This document shows positions 33,004 through 44,044 of a stretch of 64,000 bases of DNA, piece after piece. The notes below the pieces were generated by a model. That model searched no databases and was not told where the DNA came from. It saw nothing but the letters and a program-made list of their open reading frames with translations. Every line of letters starts with the position of its first letter. The stretch's first letter is position 1. Source of the stretch: Methylobacter sp. (GTDB lineage: Bacteria > Pseudomonadota > Gammaproteobacteria > Methylococcales > Methylomonadaceae); contig JAQUOU010000005.1 of the NCBI GenBank assembly GCA_028716975.1, positions 124,001 through 188,000 of the forward strand, given 5' to 3'. The translations under genes and the position numbers were made by a program.

Positions 33004-34662
33004 TTAGCTCTGCTTTGTCATATGGCTGGCAGGTTTCCATTTAGACACGCTCATCCATTGATTAAAATCCGTGAACGATAATGGTTTGTTCAAATAATAA
33101 CCTTGTACAACATCACAGCCGTAATCCTTAAGTTTCGCCATTATTTCCTGGCTTTCCACCCCTTCTACAGTAACATGCAAGCCAAGGTTATGCGCCAGAT
33201 TGATTGTTGCTTTAACAATAACCGCATCGTTCTCGCTGCCGACAATATCCATAACAAACGATTTATCTATTTTAAGCTCCGTTAGCGGCATTTTCTTCAG
33301 ATAAGCCAGTGATGAATATCCGGTACCGAAGTCATCAATGGAAAATTGATAGCCCATGCTATGCAGCCGGTTAATTATTGCCAAGGCATTTTCAGGCTCG
33401 CTCATAACGGACCCTTCCGTAATTTCCAGAATAATCCACTCCGGTTTAATGCCGGCGGCGGCAGCCACACCGGCAATAAGATCGGGCAACTCAGGGTCAT
33501 GTAAATCTTTAGCCGACAAATTCACTGATATTTTTATATTGATATCCTGTTTATGCCAGTTTGCGCAGTGCCGGAAAGCCTCTTTAAGCACCCAACTTGT
33601 CAGTTGTTTTATCATCCGGGTGCGTTCCGCCATTGGAATGAATTCATCAGGGGAAATAAACCCATGTGTGGGGTGATGCCAGCGCACCAACGCTTCAGCA
33701 CCGTAAAGCTCATCGCTCAGCAAGGAGACTTTAGCTTGATAAAACAACTCAAGTTCATTTCGTTCGATAGCATGATGCAACTCAGACATCAGTGTAAGCC
33801 GCAACGGGCTATGCCTGTCAAACGAAGATTCATATAATGCATAACCTTTATTTGAGCTTTGAGCTATATGAAGAGCCACACCCGCCCGTTGTACAAGGGT
33901 ATCGACATCTTCACCATGTTCCGGAAAATGCACAATGCCAACATTAGAATGCATGACAACCTGTAGCCGCTCAACGATAAACGGCTGTTCCATTGCTTTT
34001 TGAATATATTGCGCAAGCTGTTCGGTTTCCCTTAAATCAGCAATATCAGTTAAAAGAATGCCAAACACATCGCCATCAATTTTGGCGACACCATCTCTTT
34101 CGAGACTCACTCCTTGAAGACGGGTGGAAATTTGTTTAAGAATAATGTCGCTGCTGTTGCGGCCCAGCGTATCGTATACATCCTTGAAATTTTCAATTTC
34201 AATCAGCAAAACGGATAGTAGCCGGTTTTTATTTTTCGCCGAAAAAATAGCCCGCTCCACCCGGTCATAAAACAGGGCTCTGTTAGGCAAATCAGTCAGG
34301 GGATCATGAGTGATAACATGATTAGCTCGTTTTTCCAGGTTCTCTGTTTTATTGCGTAACTCCTGAGTCTGATCATATATCATGGCTCCGGCTTGGTAAG
34401 CGATTATTGAACTTGAATATTGCCCCCAAAAGCCAAAAACGAAAGGAATGCTGTCTAAAATCCAAAGTCCAAAATTCTCCTTCTGCGCAATCATAATACC
34501 AGCCAAAGACACCTCACCCATTCCATAGAGACTGGCTAGGGAAGTAGCCACCACAATACTGGAGATAGCAATGACAACACCCTCATAAGCTGTTTTGGAA
34601 ACCGCGCTTTTAAGAATCCTGACGTTATCGCCGAGTAACTGACTTGCAACCGTTAAAACCAT
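33004..34662 (-). CDS. GGDEF-EAL protein, predicted cyclic-di-GMP phosphodiesterase with degenerate GGDEF
   Basis: The 552-residue protein starts with a partly hydrophobic region (about residues 25-105). A GGDEF domain follows (about 115-280) whose signature is DGDVF, so cyclase activity is unlikely. The EAL domain (about 290-545) looks complete: EALVRW, NLSAKDL, EITEG, DDFGTGYSSLAYL, LKIDKSFV, VEGVES and QGYYLNKPL. The protein should therefore degrade cyclic-di-GMP, with GGDEF as a possible GTP-sensing module. The membrane region has two or three helices. It is a single gene downstream of nothing co-directional but metZ, 18 bases away, which could allow read-through. Confidence 0.9.
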   Translation of the reverse strand: MVLTVASQLLGDNVRILKSAVSKTAYEGVVIAISSIVVATSLASLYGMGEVSLAGIMIAQKENFGLWILDSIPFVFGFWGQYSSSIIAYQAGAMIYDQTQELRNKTENLEKRANHVITHDPLTDLPNRALFYDRVERAIFSAKNKNRLLSVLLIEIENFKDVYDTLGRNSSDIILKQISTRLQGVSLERDGVAKIDGDVFGILLTDIADLRETEQLAQYIQKAMEQPFIVERLQVVMHSNVGIVHFPEHGEDVDTLVQRAGVALHIAQSSNKGYALYESSFDRHSPLRLTLMSELHHAIERNELELFYQAKVSLLSDELYGAEALVRWHHPTHGFISPDEFIPMAERTRMIKQLTSWVLKEAFRHCANWHKQDINIKISVNLSAKDLHDPELPDLIAGVAAAAGIKPEWIILEITEGSVMSEPENALAIINRLHSMGYQFSIDDFGTGYSSLAYLKKMPLTELKIDKSFVMDIVGSENDAVIVKATINLAHNLGLHVTVEGVESQEIMAKLKDYGCDVVQGYYLNKPLSFTDFNQWMSVSKWKPASHMTKQS

Positions 34663-34680
34663 GACGCCCCTTAATGTGTT

Positions 34681-35871
34681 TTATAATCCTTTTAATAAAT
34701 CCTTTTTAATATCCTCAATATTTTCCAAGCCGACTGAAACCCTCACCAAACCATCCTTAATCCCGGCTGCAGCTCTGGTTTCAGGCGCCAGCCGTCCGTG
34801 AGTGGTTGTTGCCGGGTGCGTGATGGTGGTTTTAACGTCACCCAGGTTTGCAGTAATCGATATCATTTCTGTTGCATCGATCAATTTCCATGCTTTATCC
34901 TTACCGCCGTTCAACTCAAAACTGACCACGCCGCCAAAGTGGCTTTGCTGACGCTTGGCTAATTCATGTTGCGCATGCGATTGCAAACCGGGATAGTGTA
35001 CCTTCGCAATACCCGCTTGCTGCTCCAACCATTTAGCCAGCTTAAAAGCATTGTCGCAATGTGCTTTCATCCTTACTGCCAAGGTTTCCAGCCCGGACAA
35101 AAATACCCAGGCATTAAACGGACTCATCGTAGCGCCACCGGTGCGCAGATAAGGATATATAGACTTTTCTATTACCTCGTTACCGGCAATGACGGCTCCG
35201 CCAATACAACGGCCTTGTCCATCAATATATTTGGTTGCCGAATGCACCACGATATCTGCGCCAAGACCTAAAGGCTTTTGCAGAACAGGTGTGCAAAAAA
35301 CATTATCAACAATCAATAAGCAGTCATGCTTATGAGCAATAGTAGCTAATAATTCAATATCTGCAATCTCAATCAAGGGATTGGATGGCGTTTCCAGAAA
35401 TAAAAACCGTGTGTTCGGCTTAATCGCCGACTCCCAGGCTTCAGAATTTGTCAAATCGACAAAATCAGTTTCCACACCAAATTTGCCAAAATAATTCTGG
35501 AACAATAGTACGGTATTGCCAAATACGCTACGTGAACACACGACATGATCACCGGCTTTAAGCAAGCCCATACCTACCGCCATAATTGCCGCCATGCCGG
35601 ATGAAAACGCCAGACAACGCTCACCTTTTTCCATAAACGCAAGCCTTTCCTGAAACGCACTCACTGTCGGATTGGTAAAACGGGAATAGATATTGCCGGG
35701 GGTCTGCCCGGTAAAGCGTAAGGCGGCCTCTTCGGCATTTTTGAAAACATAACTGGAGGTCGCAAAAATAGGCATACTGTGCTCATCTTCATGAGTCCGG
35801 TTATGCCCTGCCCTTATCGCCTGAGTTTCAAGAGAATAGTTGTACCAGTTAATATCTTTCATTGGCTTCAA
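34681..35871 (-). CDS. metZ: O-succinylhomoserine sulfhydrylase
   Basis: The 396-residue PLP enzyme of the Cys/Met metabolism family makes homocysteine directly from O-succinylhomoserine and sulfide. The PLP lysine lies in HSATKYIDGQGR. Other hallmarks are FSSGMAAIMAVGMGLLKAGDHVV and the C-terminal TTTHGRLAPETRAAAGI. The neighbour purF on the upstream side is the usual gammaproteobacterial context for metZ, which supports this name over metB or metC. An ATG four codons in is an alternative start. Confidence 0.93.
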   Translation of the reverse strand: MKPMKDINWYNYSLETQAIRAGHNRTHEDEHSMPIFATSSYVFKNAEEAALRFTGQTPGNIYSRFTNPTVSAFQERLAFMEKGERCLAFSSGMAAIMAVGMGLLKAGDHVVCSRSVFGNTVLLFQNYFGKFGVETDFVDLTNSEAWESAIKPNTRFLFLETPSNPLIEIADIELLATIAHKHDCLLIVDNVFCTPVLQKPLGLGADIVVHSATKYIDGQGRCIGGAVIAGNEVIEKSIYPYLRTGGATMSPFNAWVFLSGLETLAVRMKAHCDNAFKLAKWLEQQAGIAKVHYPGLQSHAQHELAKRQQSHFGGVVSFELNGGKDKAWKLIDATEMISITANLGDVKTTITHPATTTHGRLAPETRAAAGIKDGLVRVSVGLENIEDIKKDLLKGL

Positions 35872-35927
35872 GTCAGTGTTTGCTAAAAATAATTTTAATT
35901 CAATAAGCGAAGCCTACGCGCTACTTA

Positions 35928-37436
35928 TTAGCCGGAATTCTGCATTTCAATAATAAGCTTTTCCGAATTCCGCTCCGTCTGTGCGGTGTCGTTGCGCAAA
36001 GCTTCCGTATACTCCAAATAAGCATCATCGATATCGCCGGTAATATACTGATTGCTAAAACAGGACGTATCGAAATGTTTAATGTCGGGATTACCTTTGC
36101 GAACGGCATCGATCAAGTCATCCAAATCCTGGTAAATCAACCGGTCAGCGCCGATGGCGACGCCTATTTCATTTTCAGTAAGATTATGGGCGATCAATTC
36201 ATGCGCGGCAGGCATATCGATACCATAGACATTCGGGTAACGAACCGGAGGAGCGGCAGAAGCAAAGTAAACTTTCTTGGCGCCTGCATCGCGAGCCATC
36301 TGGATAATTTGCGCGGAAGTTGTGCCTCTTACGACCGAATCATCAACCAGCAATACATTCTTCCCTTCAAATTCCAGGCCAATGGCATTTAATTTTTGCC
36401 GGACTGATTTTTCCCTCATTTTCTGGCCAGGCATGATAAAAGTCCGGCCAATATAACGATTTTTAATAAAACCTTCCCGATACTTTACCCCTAACATATT
36501 CGCCATCTGCAAAGCCGCGGTCCTGCTGGTATCCGGTATAGGAATAATGACATCGATATCATGGTCAGGCCATATGCGAAGAACTTTTTCGGCCAGCTTT
36601 TCGCCCATGCGCAGACGCGCTTTGTAGACCGAAATATCATCGATGATTGAATCCGGGCGGGCAAAATAAACATATTCAAAAATACAAGGACAGTGATCTG
36701 TTACTTTCGAGCATTGCCGGGTGTGCAATATGCCCGATTCCTCAATGAATACGGCTTCTCCAGGCTCAATATCTCTGATAAGATCAAAACCTAGCACATC
36801 CAGCGCGACGCTTTCTGATGCGATCATAAATTCAGGGCCTTTATCAGTTTTTCTTTCACCGAACACTACAGGCCTGATACCATGAGGATCTCTAAAACCT
36901 AAAATACCAAATCCTGCGATCATGATCACCACCGCATAAGCCCCGCGGCAGCGTCGATGAACTCCCGTAACCGCCTGAAAAACATCATCAACGCTTAAAT
37001 GCAATTTTCCTAAGCTTTGTAATTCATGAGCAAAGACATTCAGCAGGACTTCGGAATCAGAGTCGGTATTAATATGCCGTTGATCTTCCACGAACAAGGC
37101 TTTTTTCAATTCTTCGGTATTAGTCAAATTGCCGTTATGCGCAAGCGTCAAGCCAAAAGGTGAGTTTACATAAAACGGCTGTGCTTCTTCTGAACTGGTA
37201 CAACCTGCCGTAGGATAACGAACATGGGCGATGCCCATATTACCTCTCAGCTTCAGCATCTGGGCATTCGTAAAAACATCACGGGCCAAGCCGTTTTCTT
37301 TACGCAAATGCAACCGTTCCTTTTCACAGGTTACGATGCCCGCCGCATCCTGACCCCGATGTTGCAAAACCATCAATGCATCATATAACTCCTGATTAAC
37401 AGCTTGATGGGAAACAATAGCAGCAATACCACACAT
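35928..37436 (-). CDS. purF: Amidophosphoribosyltransferase
   Basis: The 502-residue enzyme commits PRPP to purine synthesis. It starts MCGIAAIV, so the nucleophile Cys2 is exposed after Met removal (no propeptide). The glutaminase block [14 protein letters not shown] and LAHNGNLTN are present, and [14 protein letters not shown] is the PRPP-binding loop. The length and class match gammaproteobacterial PurF. It follows cvpA by 23 bases, the classic cvpA-purF operon. Confidence 0.97.
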   Translation of the reverse strand: MCGIAAIVSHQAVNQELYDALMVLQHRGQDAAGIVTCEKERLHLRKENGLARDVFTNAQMLKLRGNMGIAHVRYPTAGCTSSEEAQPFYVNSPFGLTLAHNGNLTNTEELKKALFVEDQRHINTDSDSEVLLNVFAHELQSLGKLHLSVDDVFQAVTGVHRRCRGAYAVVIMIAGFGILGFRDPHGIRPVVFGERKTDKGPEFMIASESVALDVLGFDLIRDIEPGEAVFIEESGILHTRQCSKVTDHCPCIFEYVYFARPDSIIDDISVYKARLRMGEKLAEKVLRIWPDHDIDVIIPIPDTSRTAALQMANMLGVKYREGFIKNRYIGRTFIMPGQKMREKSVRQKLNAIGLEFEGKNVLLVDDSVVRGTTSAQIIQMARDAGAKKVYFASAAPPVRYPNVYGIDMPAAHELIAHNLTENEIGVAIGADRLIYQDLDDLIDAVRKGNPDIKHFDTSCFSNQYITGDIDDAYLEYTEALRNDTAQTERNSEKLIIEMQNSG

Positions 37437-37459
37437 TTTTTAAACCGAGCCTGATGTAG

Positions 37460-37951
37460 TTAGTGATAATTCAGGTATCCCGCCAGACCGGACGGAATAT
37501 TATCCCGTAACCAAATGGCGGATGATTGAAACGGTGGGATTAATTTTGATTCTTTCCACCAGGAATCTGCGGGCAAGGGAGTTAATCCGCCCAGCATTAC
37601 GATGACAAAAACAATAATCAGGCCATGGGCAATACCCAAAAACATACCGGCAAAGCGATCTATAAAAGTTAAGTCGGTATTTTTAACCAGCTCACCTAAT
37701 AGCATACTGATTAAACCGCCCAAGACCAGCGTGATCATAAATAGCATTAAAAAAGAGGCGGCAATTCTGGCAGCCGGAACAGAAATAATCGGCACCAGAA
37801 AACCTGAAAAATCACGGCTAAAACTTAACCCCACCCAAATGGCGAGAATCCAGAAGCCTAATGAAAAAACTTCATGACTGATACCTCGCCATATTCCTAT
37901 TATAAAAGAGATAAAAATCAACCCGATAATGACGAAGTCTACCCAAATCAT
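37460..37951 (-). CDS. cvpA: CvpA family membrane protein
   Basis: The 163-residue inner membrane protein has four hydrophobic segments. It shows the family start MIWVDFVIIGLIFISFIIG and the block DRFAGMFLGIAHGLIIVFVIV. CvpA was named for colicin V production and has a poorly defined role in envelope homeostasis. It precedes purF in the normal order. Confidence 0.93.
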   Translation of the reverse strand: MIWVDFVIIGLIFISFIIGIWRGISHEVFSLGFWILAIWVGLSFSRDFSGFLVPIISVPAARIAASFLMLFMITLVLGGLISMLLGELVKNTDLTFIDRFAGMFLGIAHGLIIVFVIVMLGGLTPLPADSWWKESKLIPPFQSSAIWLRDNIPSGLAGYLNYH

Positions 37952-37999
37952 GGTTTCCTGATTTATTAAACTTTAGTATTTGAATCTGCCGGCATCACA

Positions 38000-38890
38000 T
38001 CACTCAGACACCAGAATAGTCTTTATATTTTGTTTATCCAATTTGGCTTTCATTGCGATGGCCCGATCTTTATCAAGCTCCGGGCCAACCTTAAGCCGAT
38101 ATAAAGCGCCTTTTTCTGCAACCTGAATGGTTTCCAGCAAAACAGGCAATCCTTGTTTACGGATAGATTCCCAAAGCAATAAGGCATTTTCCTTTTTGGC
38201 GAAACTACCTGCCTGAAGATACCAGCGTACCAGTTCGTGTACGGGTTTGGGGGAATTGACTTTCGGCACGCTGCCCGGCTTTTTAATCGCAGCTATCGGG
38301 CCGGACTCCATTGGTTTCAAAAGAGCTACCTGGTTTGGACTCGGTTTTTTAGGTGCAATGACTGCTTTTTTAGCTTTTACCGGTTTTTTAACTTCTTCAA
38401 CAATGTCATTTTCCAAAGGTTCTGATGAAACCACTTGTTTCGGCGGATTATTTTTATGTTGAGTTATAGGTGGCTGAGCCTCTTCTTCCTCATTTGTGCT
38501 CTCGGTGGTATCGCCTAAAACCTCACCTTTCGAAGGCGCTATTGATGCTTCCTGATCCGGGATTGATTTGCGTCTTGCATTTTCAGGCTCATTTACTCCT
38601 TGTTCAGCCTCTTCTCCAGCATTTGTATCTGTATTGCCTGCAATATCCCCTGACTCTTCCGGCAGTGACGGCTCTTGGTCATCAGGCTTTTTTAATATAT
38701 CATCAGCATTCGCCGGTAACTTATCAGCGGTATCTCCGGCAGCGTTAACAGGGGCTTCAGGAATAGCCATTTCACTGACTATCTGACCGCTATTGTCAAC
38801 AGGATCATCAAACAGCATAGGGATAAAAATAGCCGCCAGCGCTGTAATAACTACTGCACCGATCAACCGTTGTTTTAATTCTTGATTCAT
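38000..38890 (-). CDS. SPOR-domain cell division protein (DedD-like)
   Basis: The 296-residue protein has a short cytoplasmic start (MNQELKQRLIGA), one membrane helix (about residues 9-27) and a long Pro/Glu/Lys-rich periplasmic linker with repeated PKK/EE patches. The SPOR domain is at about residues 222-296 (RWYLQAGSFAKKENALLLWESI). SPOR domains bind septal peptidoglycan stripped of peptides. Position between folC and cvpA is that of dedD in gammaproteobacteria. Confidence 0.9.
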   Translation of the reverse strand: MNQELKQRLIGAVVITALAAIFIPMLFDDPVDNSGQIVSEMAIPEAPVNAAGDTADKLPANADDILKKPDDQEPSLPEESGDIAGNTDTNAGEEAEQGVNEPENARRKSIPDQEASIAPSKGEVLGDTTESTNEEEEAQPPITQHKNNPPKQVVSSEPLENDIVEEVKKPVKAKKAVIAPKKPSPNQVALLKPMESGPIAAIKKPGSVPKVNSPKPVHELVRWYLQAGSFAKKENALLLWESIRKQGLPVLLETIQVAEKGALYRLKVGPELDKDRAIAMKAKLDKQNIKTILVSE

Positions 38891-38900
38891 TTTAATCTAT

Positions 38901-40172
38901 TCACCTTTTCTCAAATTCAGCCAAGTACTCAGACACCAAAAAAAAAGAGCCGAAAACCAGCAGTAAATCGCCTTCTTGCGACTGTTTTCTTGCCGCATCA
39001 AATGCTTCAGAAAAACCGGCGAAGCCAAAAAAAATATTCCTTACAGCGCTTCGCAAGAAAGTTTCACGCATAAGCGATTCTGTAGCCGCCCTGGGATTGG
39101 TTAAAGGCGCAAAAAACCAGTCATGAACTACTGGATTCATAATTTCAAGAACACCGGCTATGTCCTTATCCCTCATCATTGAAAAAATCGCATGTACGCG
39201 TTTGTCCGGGAAAGTTTTAATTAGATATTCCACTAATGTTCTGACTGCCTGGGGATTATGCCCTACATCCAAGAGTACCGGAATTTTACCATCAATCAGT
39301 TGAAACCTGCCCGCCAGATGGACATTTTCAAGCCCCTGCCGGATAGAAGCATCGCTCACAGGTAAGGTTTGGGCCAATTGGTTTACGGCTAAAATAACGG
39401 ACGAAGCATTGCGGTACTGATGCTCGCCTTTTAATCCAGGTTCGGGCAATTGCTTAATTTGCCGGCCATTACAAAACCAATTCCATCGTGTAGACTGCTT
39501 TTTATAGCCGAAATCCTTACCGATACAATATAGCAGCGCCTGCTTGTCAATAGCGCTCTGCAACACTGATTCAGGAGGTTCAAGGTCTCCCACAATGGCC
39601 GGAGTTGCGGCCCGGAAAATCCCCGACTTTTCCCGCCCTATCGCTTCCCGTGTTTCACCAAGCCACTCAACATGATCAATTCCGATACTGGCAATCACTG
39701 CCACATCGGGATCTATAATATTGACAGCGTCAAGCCGTCCCCCCAGACCGACTTCCAGCAATTGCACATCCAGCCCTGAGCGGCAGAATATATCCAGCGC
39801 GGCCAAAGTGCCGAATTCAAAATAGCTTAATGACATATTATTTCGAACCGCCTCTATTCTGGCAAATGCCTCGCAAATCAGTTCATCCGATACGGGTTTA
39901 CCGTCTATTTTTATTCTCTCGTTATATTGTAGTATATGAGGAGAAGTATAGGCGCCTACGCGATAACCTTGCGCCTTATAAATTGCCTCAAGATAAGCAA
40001 TACATGATCCTTTGCCATTGGTTCCGCCCACCGTAATTGTGGGAGGCTTGACGTAATCAGGATTAAGTTCGCCAAAAACCTTGGCGGCGCGCTCTAATCC
40101 CAAGTCTATCGCTAAAGGATGTAAGCTTTCTTGCCACTTCAGCCAGCCCTCTAGCGAATTAAAACGCATCAT
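38901..40172 (-). CDS. folC: Bifunctional dihydrofolate synthase / folylpolyglutamate synthase
   Basis: The 423-residue Mur-ligase-like enzyme adds glutamate to folates. Its P-loop is VGGTNGKGSCIAYLE (about residues 46-60), and it has the folate-site block GLGGRLDAVNI, GIDHVEWLG and the C-terminal DVGHNPQA. It lies between accD and the SPOR gene, 33 bases after accD, as in other gammaproteobacteria, and is probably in that operon. Confidence 0.96.
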   Translation of the reverse strand: MMRFNSLEGWLKWQESLHPLAIDLGLERAAKVFGELNPDYVKPPTITVGGTNGKGSCIAYLEAIYKAQGYRVGAYTSPHILQYNERIKIDGKPVSDELICEAFARIEAVRNNMSLSYFEFGTLAALDIFCRSGLDVQLLEVGLGGRLDAVNIIDPDVAVIASIGIDHVEWLGETREAIGREKSGIFRAATPAIVGDLEPPESVLQSAIDKQALLYCIGKDFGYKKQSTRWNWFCNGRQIKQLPEPGLKGEHQYRNASSVILAVNQLAQTLPVSDASIRQGLENVHLAGRFQLIDGKIPVLLDVGHNPQAVRTLVEYLIKTFPDKRVHAIFSMMRDKDIAGVLEIMNPVVHDWFFAPLTNPRAATESLMRETFLRSAVRNIFFGFAGFSEAFDAARKQSQEGDLLLVFGSFFLVSEYLAEFEKR

Positions 40173-40205
40173 TACTTAATATCGAATTTATTCTCCCGAT
40201 CAGAC

Positions 40206-41135
40206 TCATGCATCAATATTTTCATCAGTCTCAGTATTAATGGGTTCAGGTTCTGGTTCGGTTAAACCAGCAATCACTGTCCTGCCCGACATCAGCATTG
40301 CCAAGATACTGGAAATTTTATCGCGCATGTCACGCCGGTCGACAATCAAATCGATAGCACCATGTTCTTGTAAGAATTCACTGCGCTGAAAACCTTCCGG
40401 TAACTTTTCGCGTACAGTTTGTTCTATGACGCGGGGACCTGCAAAACCGATCAAAGCATTGGGTTCAGCAATATTAATATCGCCAAGCATGGCCAGACTG
40501 GCTGAAACCCCGCCCATAGTCGGGTCGGTCATAAATGAAATATAAGGTATGCCCGCATCTGACAGCCTGGTTAATGCTGCACTGGTTTTCGCCATCTGAA
40601 ACAAGGAAAACAGCGACTCCTGCATTCGCGCGCCGCCGCTGGCAGTAAACACGATAAACGGAATACCTAATTCAAAACTCCGGTTAACGCCGCGAACAAA
40701 ACGCTCGCCCACCACGGATCCCATTGATCCGCCCATAAAATTGAAGTCAAAAGCCGCCGCCACGATATCCTGGCCTTTTAGTTGGCCCCGCATGACTACA
40801 AGCGCATCATTTTCCTTGGTTTGTTTTTGCGCCTGGATAATCCGGTCCTTATATCTTTTGCTGTCTTTAAACCTTAAGGGATCAACGGGTTTAATATTTT
40901 TACCGATTTCAACACGCTCTGACTCGTCCAGGAACATATTCAACCGCGTTCTGGCCGTAATACGCATGTGATGATCGCATTTTGGACAGACACTAAAATT
41001 TCTCTCCAGCTCGGTATTGTAAAGAATCGCATTACAGCTAGGGCACTTATTCCATAATCCTTCCGGGACGGTACCTTTTTTATTGGACGAATTTGTCCTG
41101 ATTGTTGAAGGAACTAATTTCTCAAACCAACTCAT
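40206..41135 (-). CDS. accD: Acetyl-CoA carboxylase carboxyltransferase subunit beta
   Basis: The 309-residue subunit carries the N-terminal zinc ribbon (CPSCNAILY and CPKCDHH, four cysteines) and the crotonase-like carboxyltransferase core with [12 protein letters not shown] and [11 protein letters not shown]. It works with AccA, which is not in the window. A short acidic tail ([17 protein letters not shown]) extends past the core. It is placed after trpA, the common gammaproteobacterial arrangement. Confidence 0.97.
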   Translation of the reverse strand: MSWFEKLVPSTIRTNSSNKKGTVPEGLWNKCPSCNAILYNTELERNFSVCPKCDHHMRITARTRLNMFLDESERVEIGKNIKPVDPLRFKDSKRYKDRIIQAQKQTKENDALVVMRGQLKGQDIVAAAFDFNFMGGSMGSVVGERFVRGVNRSFELGIPFIVFTASGGARMQESLFSLFQMAKTSAALTRLSDAGIPYISFMTDPTMGGVSASLAMLGDINIAEPNALIGFAGPRVIEQTVREKLPEGFQRSEFLQEHGAIDLIVDRRDMRDKISSILAMLMSGRTVIAGLTEPEPEPINTETDENIDA

Positions 41136-41192
41136 TCATTTGCTCCGTAAGGCTTCATCATTAAGCTTTTCGCGTACTTAAAGTTCCGCTTT

Positions 41193-41996
41193 TTAACTGT
41201 CTATTGCCTGGCGCATGGAGGTCAATAACTTTACTATTTCGCTTCTGGCAATTTCCACGTCATCCTGATTCGCTTCAATTTTACTAACCAAAGCACTGCC
41301 GACTATCACCCCGTCACCTAGACCGGCAATTATCTTTGCTGTTTCTGCATCTTTGACACCGAAACCGATCGTCACAGGCAATGCAGCATTCGCCCTGATT
41401 TGTTTGAGCTTGATTTCGACCTCGGCTGTATTTAAATGTCCTGCGCCGGTAACCCCTTTAAGAGAAACATAATAAAGGTAGCCGCTGCCAGCTGCGGCCA
41501 CTTTTTTAATACGCTCATCGCTAATATTGGGAGCTAACAGAAAAATGGGATCAATTTCACGGGCCTTTAACAAGGCGACATACTCTTCCCCTTCTTCCGG
41601 CGGCAAATCGACAGTTATAACACCATCGATATCGGCTCGTTGTGCGGCATTGGCAAAACCTTCATATCCCATTGCTTCGATTGGGTTCACATATCCCATA
41701 AGCACTAGCGGGGTTTGTTGATCTTTTTCCCTGAATTGGGACGCCATTATTAATACCCGCCTCAAACTCATCTTATGTGTAAGGGCACGTTCGCAGGCCC
41801 GCTGAATAACCGGCCCCTCAGCCATAGGATCAGAAAACGGTACGCCCAACTCGATAATATCAGCACCGGCAGCCACCATCGCATGCATCATTGGCACGGT
41901 GAAATCCGGGTTGGGGTCGCCGGCGGTAATAAACGGGATCAGCGCCTTACGGCCGGTTTTGGAAAATTCTTCAAATTTGGCAGCTAATCGGCTCAC
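41193..41996 (-). CDS. trpA: Tryptophan synthase subunit alpha
   Basis: The 267-residue subunit cleaves indole-3-glycerol phosphate. The catalytic Glu and Asp blocks are [18 protein letters not shown] and [24 protein letters not shown] and [11 protein letters not shown] bind phosphate. Its start overlaps the trpB stop by four bases (ATGA), which couples translation of the two subunits. Confidence 0.97.
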   Translation of the reverse strand: MSRLAAKFEEFSKTGRKALIPFITAGDPNPDFTVPMMHAMVAAGADIIELGVPFSDPMAEGPVIQRACERALTHKMSLRRVLIMASQFREKDQQTPLVLMGYVNPIEAMGYEGFANAAQRADIDGVITVDLPPEEGEEYVALLKAREIDPIFLLAPNISDERIKKVAAAGSGYLYYVSLKGVTGAGHLNTAEVEIKLKQIRANAALPVTIGFGVKDAETAKIIAGLGDGVIVGSALVSKIEANQDDVEIARSEIVKLLTSMRQAIDS

Positions 41997-43195
41997 AGTT
42001 CTATTCCTTCTCGTTGAGCCATTGTATGCATATCTTTATCGCCACGGCCGGACAAATTTACAATAATGATTTCATCGGTTTTCATGGTTGGAGCAAGCTT
42101 CATGGCATAGGCCATGGCGTGACTGGATTCCAACGCAGGTATGATGCCCTCCATTTTGGTCAACGCATGAAATCCTTCCAATGCCTGATTATCCGTAATA
42201 TTGACATACTCAACCCTGCCGATGTCTTTTAACCAGGCATGCTCAGGGCCGACACCCGGATAATCAAGACCTGCTGAAATAGAATGCGTCTCGATAATTT
42301 CACCGTCTTCATCTTCCATCAAATAAGTGCGGTTGCCATGAAGCACGCCGGGACGGCCCGCACACAACGGCGCTGAATGACGACCTGTTTCAATACCATC
42401 CCCCGCTGCTTCAACACCGAACATTTTTACTGATTTGTCATCGATGAACGGATAAAACAAACCTATTGCATTCGATCCTCCGCCCACGCAGGCAACCAGG
42501 GCATCAGGCAATCGCCCGGCCTGATCCTGGCATTGCTGCTTTGCCTCACGTCCGATAATGGCCTGAAAATCCCTGACCATGGCAGGATAAGGATGAGGGC
42601 CTGCAACTGTGCCAATAATATAGAAAGTATTATCGACATTGGTCACCCAGTCCCTGAGGGCTTCATTCAAAGCATCTTTCAAGGTTTTGGAACCGGACTC
42701 AACCGCCACGACTTTTGCGCCCAGCAGCTTCATGCGGTATACATTTAAAGACTGCCGGGCAACATCGACAGAACCCATATAAACCACGCACTCCAGCCCC
42801 AGTCTTGCGGCCACGGTCGCTGTCGCAACGCCATGCTGTCCTGCCCCGGTTTCAGCAATAATGCGCGTTTTGCCCATACGCTTGGCCAGTAAAGCCTGGC
42901 CCACAGTATTGTTAACTTTATGCGCGCCGGTATGATTGAGGTCTTCGCGTTTTAAATAAATCTGCGCGCCCCCCAGTTCACGGCTCCAGCGTTCTGCATG
43001 ATATAAAGGCGAAGGTCTGCCCACATAATGTTTTAAATCAGTATCCAGTTCCGTTATGAAGTCCGGGTCTTTTAAATACTGCTGATAGGCGGCATTTAAC
43101 TCCTGGATCGGCGGCATTAACGTGTCTGCCACAAACATTCCGCCGTAAGGGCCAAAATGTCCGCGCTCATCGGGCATACTATATTTTTCTGTCAT
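41993..43195 (-). CDS. trpB: Tryptophan synthase subunit beta
   Basis: The 400-residue PLP subunit condenses indole with serine. The PLP lysine is in [19 protein letters not shown], the carboxylate site is ETGAGQHG, and the phosphate loop is VGGGSNAIG. Length is normal. It overlaps trpA and trpF by four bases each, giving a tight trpF-trpB-trpA operon. No leader peptide or attenuator is apparent upstream of trpF. Confidence 0.97.
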   Translation of the reverse strand: MTEKYSMPDERGHFGPYGGMFVADTLMPPIQELNAAYQQYLKDPDFITELDTDLKHYVGRPSPLYHAERWSRELGGAQIYLKREDLNHTGAHKVNNTVGQALLAKRMGKTRIIAETGAGQHGVATATVAARLGLECVVYMGSVDVARQSLNVYRMKLLGAKVVAVESGSKTLKDALNEALRDWVTNVDNTFYIIGTVAGPHPYPAMVRDFQAIIGREAKQQCQDQAGRLPDALVACVGGGSNAIGLFYPFIDDKSVKMFGVEAAGDGIETGRHSAPLCAGRPGVLHGNRTYLMEDEDGEIIETHSISAGLDYPGVGPEHAWLKDIGRVEYVNITDNQALEGFHALTKMEGIIPALESSHAMAYAMKLAPTMKTDEIIIVNLSGRGDKDMHTMAQREGIEL

Positions 43196-43824
43196 GTGCT
43201 TAATCTGTCACCTTCATTAACTTCTTTTAAAAATGCCGCCATTTTGGAAGCATCTTTAATACCTTTTTCTGTTTCCACTCCGCTACTGACATCCAGAGCA
43301 TACGGTCTTACTTTCTGCACAGCCTGCCTGGCATTATCCGCTGCCAAACCACCCGCCAGTATTACCGGCAGGCCACACTGCGCAGGGATCAAATCCCAAT
43401 CAAACCCATTGCCCGTTCCGCCTTTAGCAGCTGGATGATACGCGTCCAGTAACAATCCCGCCGCATCGTAATACTGTCTGGCAACCACGTCTATATCAAT
43501 GCCGGGCTGCATTCTTATAGCCTTGATATAACGCTTACCATAAATCCGGCAGGCTTCAGCAGGTTCATCGCCATGAAACTGAAGGCAATCTACTGCTACC
43601 CAGTCAAGAACTTCACGTATCCGTGACTCTTGCTCATCGACGAACAAGGCAACTACCGAGGTAAATGCGGGCAAGGCATTGACAATCCTGATTGCCTGGT
43701 CAATATCAACATTTCTGGGACTAGGCGGATAAAAAACCAAACCGATTGCATCCACACCCGAATGAGCAGCGCAAACCGCATCTTCGACACGGGTAAAGCC
43801 GCAAATTTTAACGCGAGTCCGCAT
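43192..43824 (-). CDS. trpF: Phosphoribosylanthranilate isomerase
   Basis: The 210-residue TIM-barrel enzyme converts PRA to CdRP in tryptophan synthesis. Active site blocks are [12 protein letters not shown] (Cys7 region), [22 protein letters not shown] and the late [13 protein letters not shown] and DVSSGVE. It is the first gene of the trp operon here. trpF is fission-type (separate from trpC), as usual outside the enterics. Confidence 0.96.
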   Translation of the reverse strand: MRTRVKICGFTRVEDAVCAAHSGVDAIGLVFYPPSPRNVDIDQAIRIVNALPAFTSVVALFVDEQESRIREVLDWVAVDCLQFHGDEPAEACRIYGKRYIKAIRMQPGIDIDVVARQYYDAAGLLLDAYHPAAKGGTGNGFDWDLIPAQCGLPVILAGGLAADNARQAVQKVRPYALDVSSGVETEKGIKDASKMAAFLKEVNEGDRLST

Positions 43825-44044
43825 AAAGTAATATGAGAATTTATAGAAAAGCCAAGCCGCCTAGAATAACATAAAATAATGTTGTAATTTGCTTGTTATG
43901 AATGCAGTTCCGCAATATTCATTTTATAGCTGCCGGTACCGGAAAGTGTCTCCGCACAAGCGTCATGAGTAAATTAATCTGAAGGATTCTCTACATAAGA
44001 GCAGCCCCCCTTAAAATACTCCCCGAACCCGACTGATAAGGAAA

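Noticed and set aside
37602..38786. Plus-strand frames opposite cvpA and the SPOR gene
   Set aside because: They are antisense shadows of well-supported genes.
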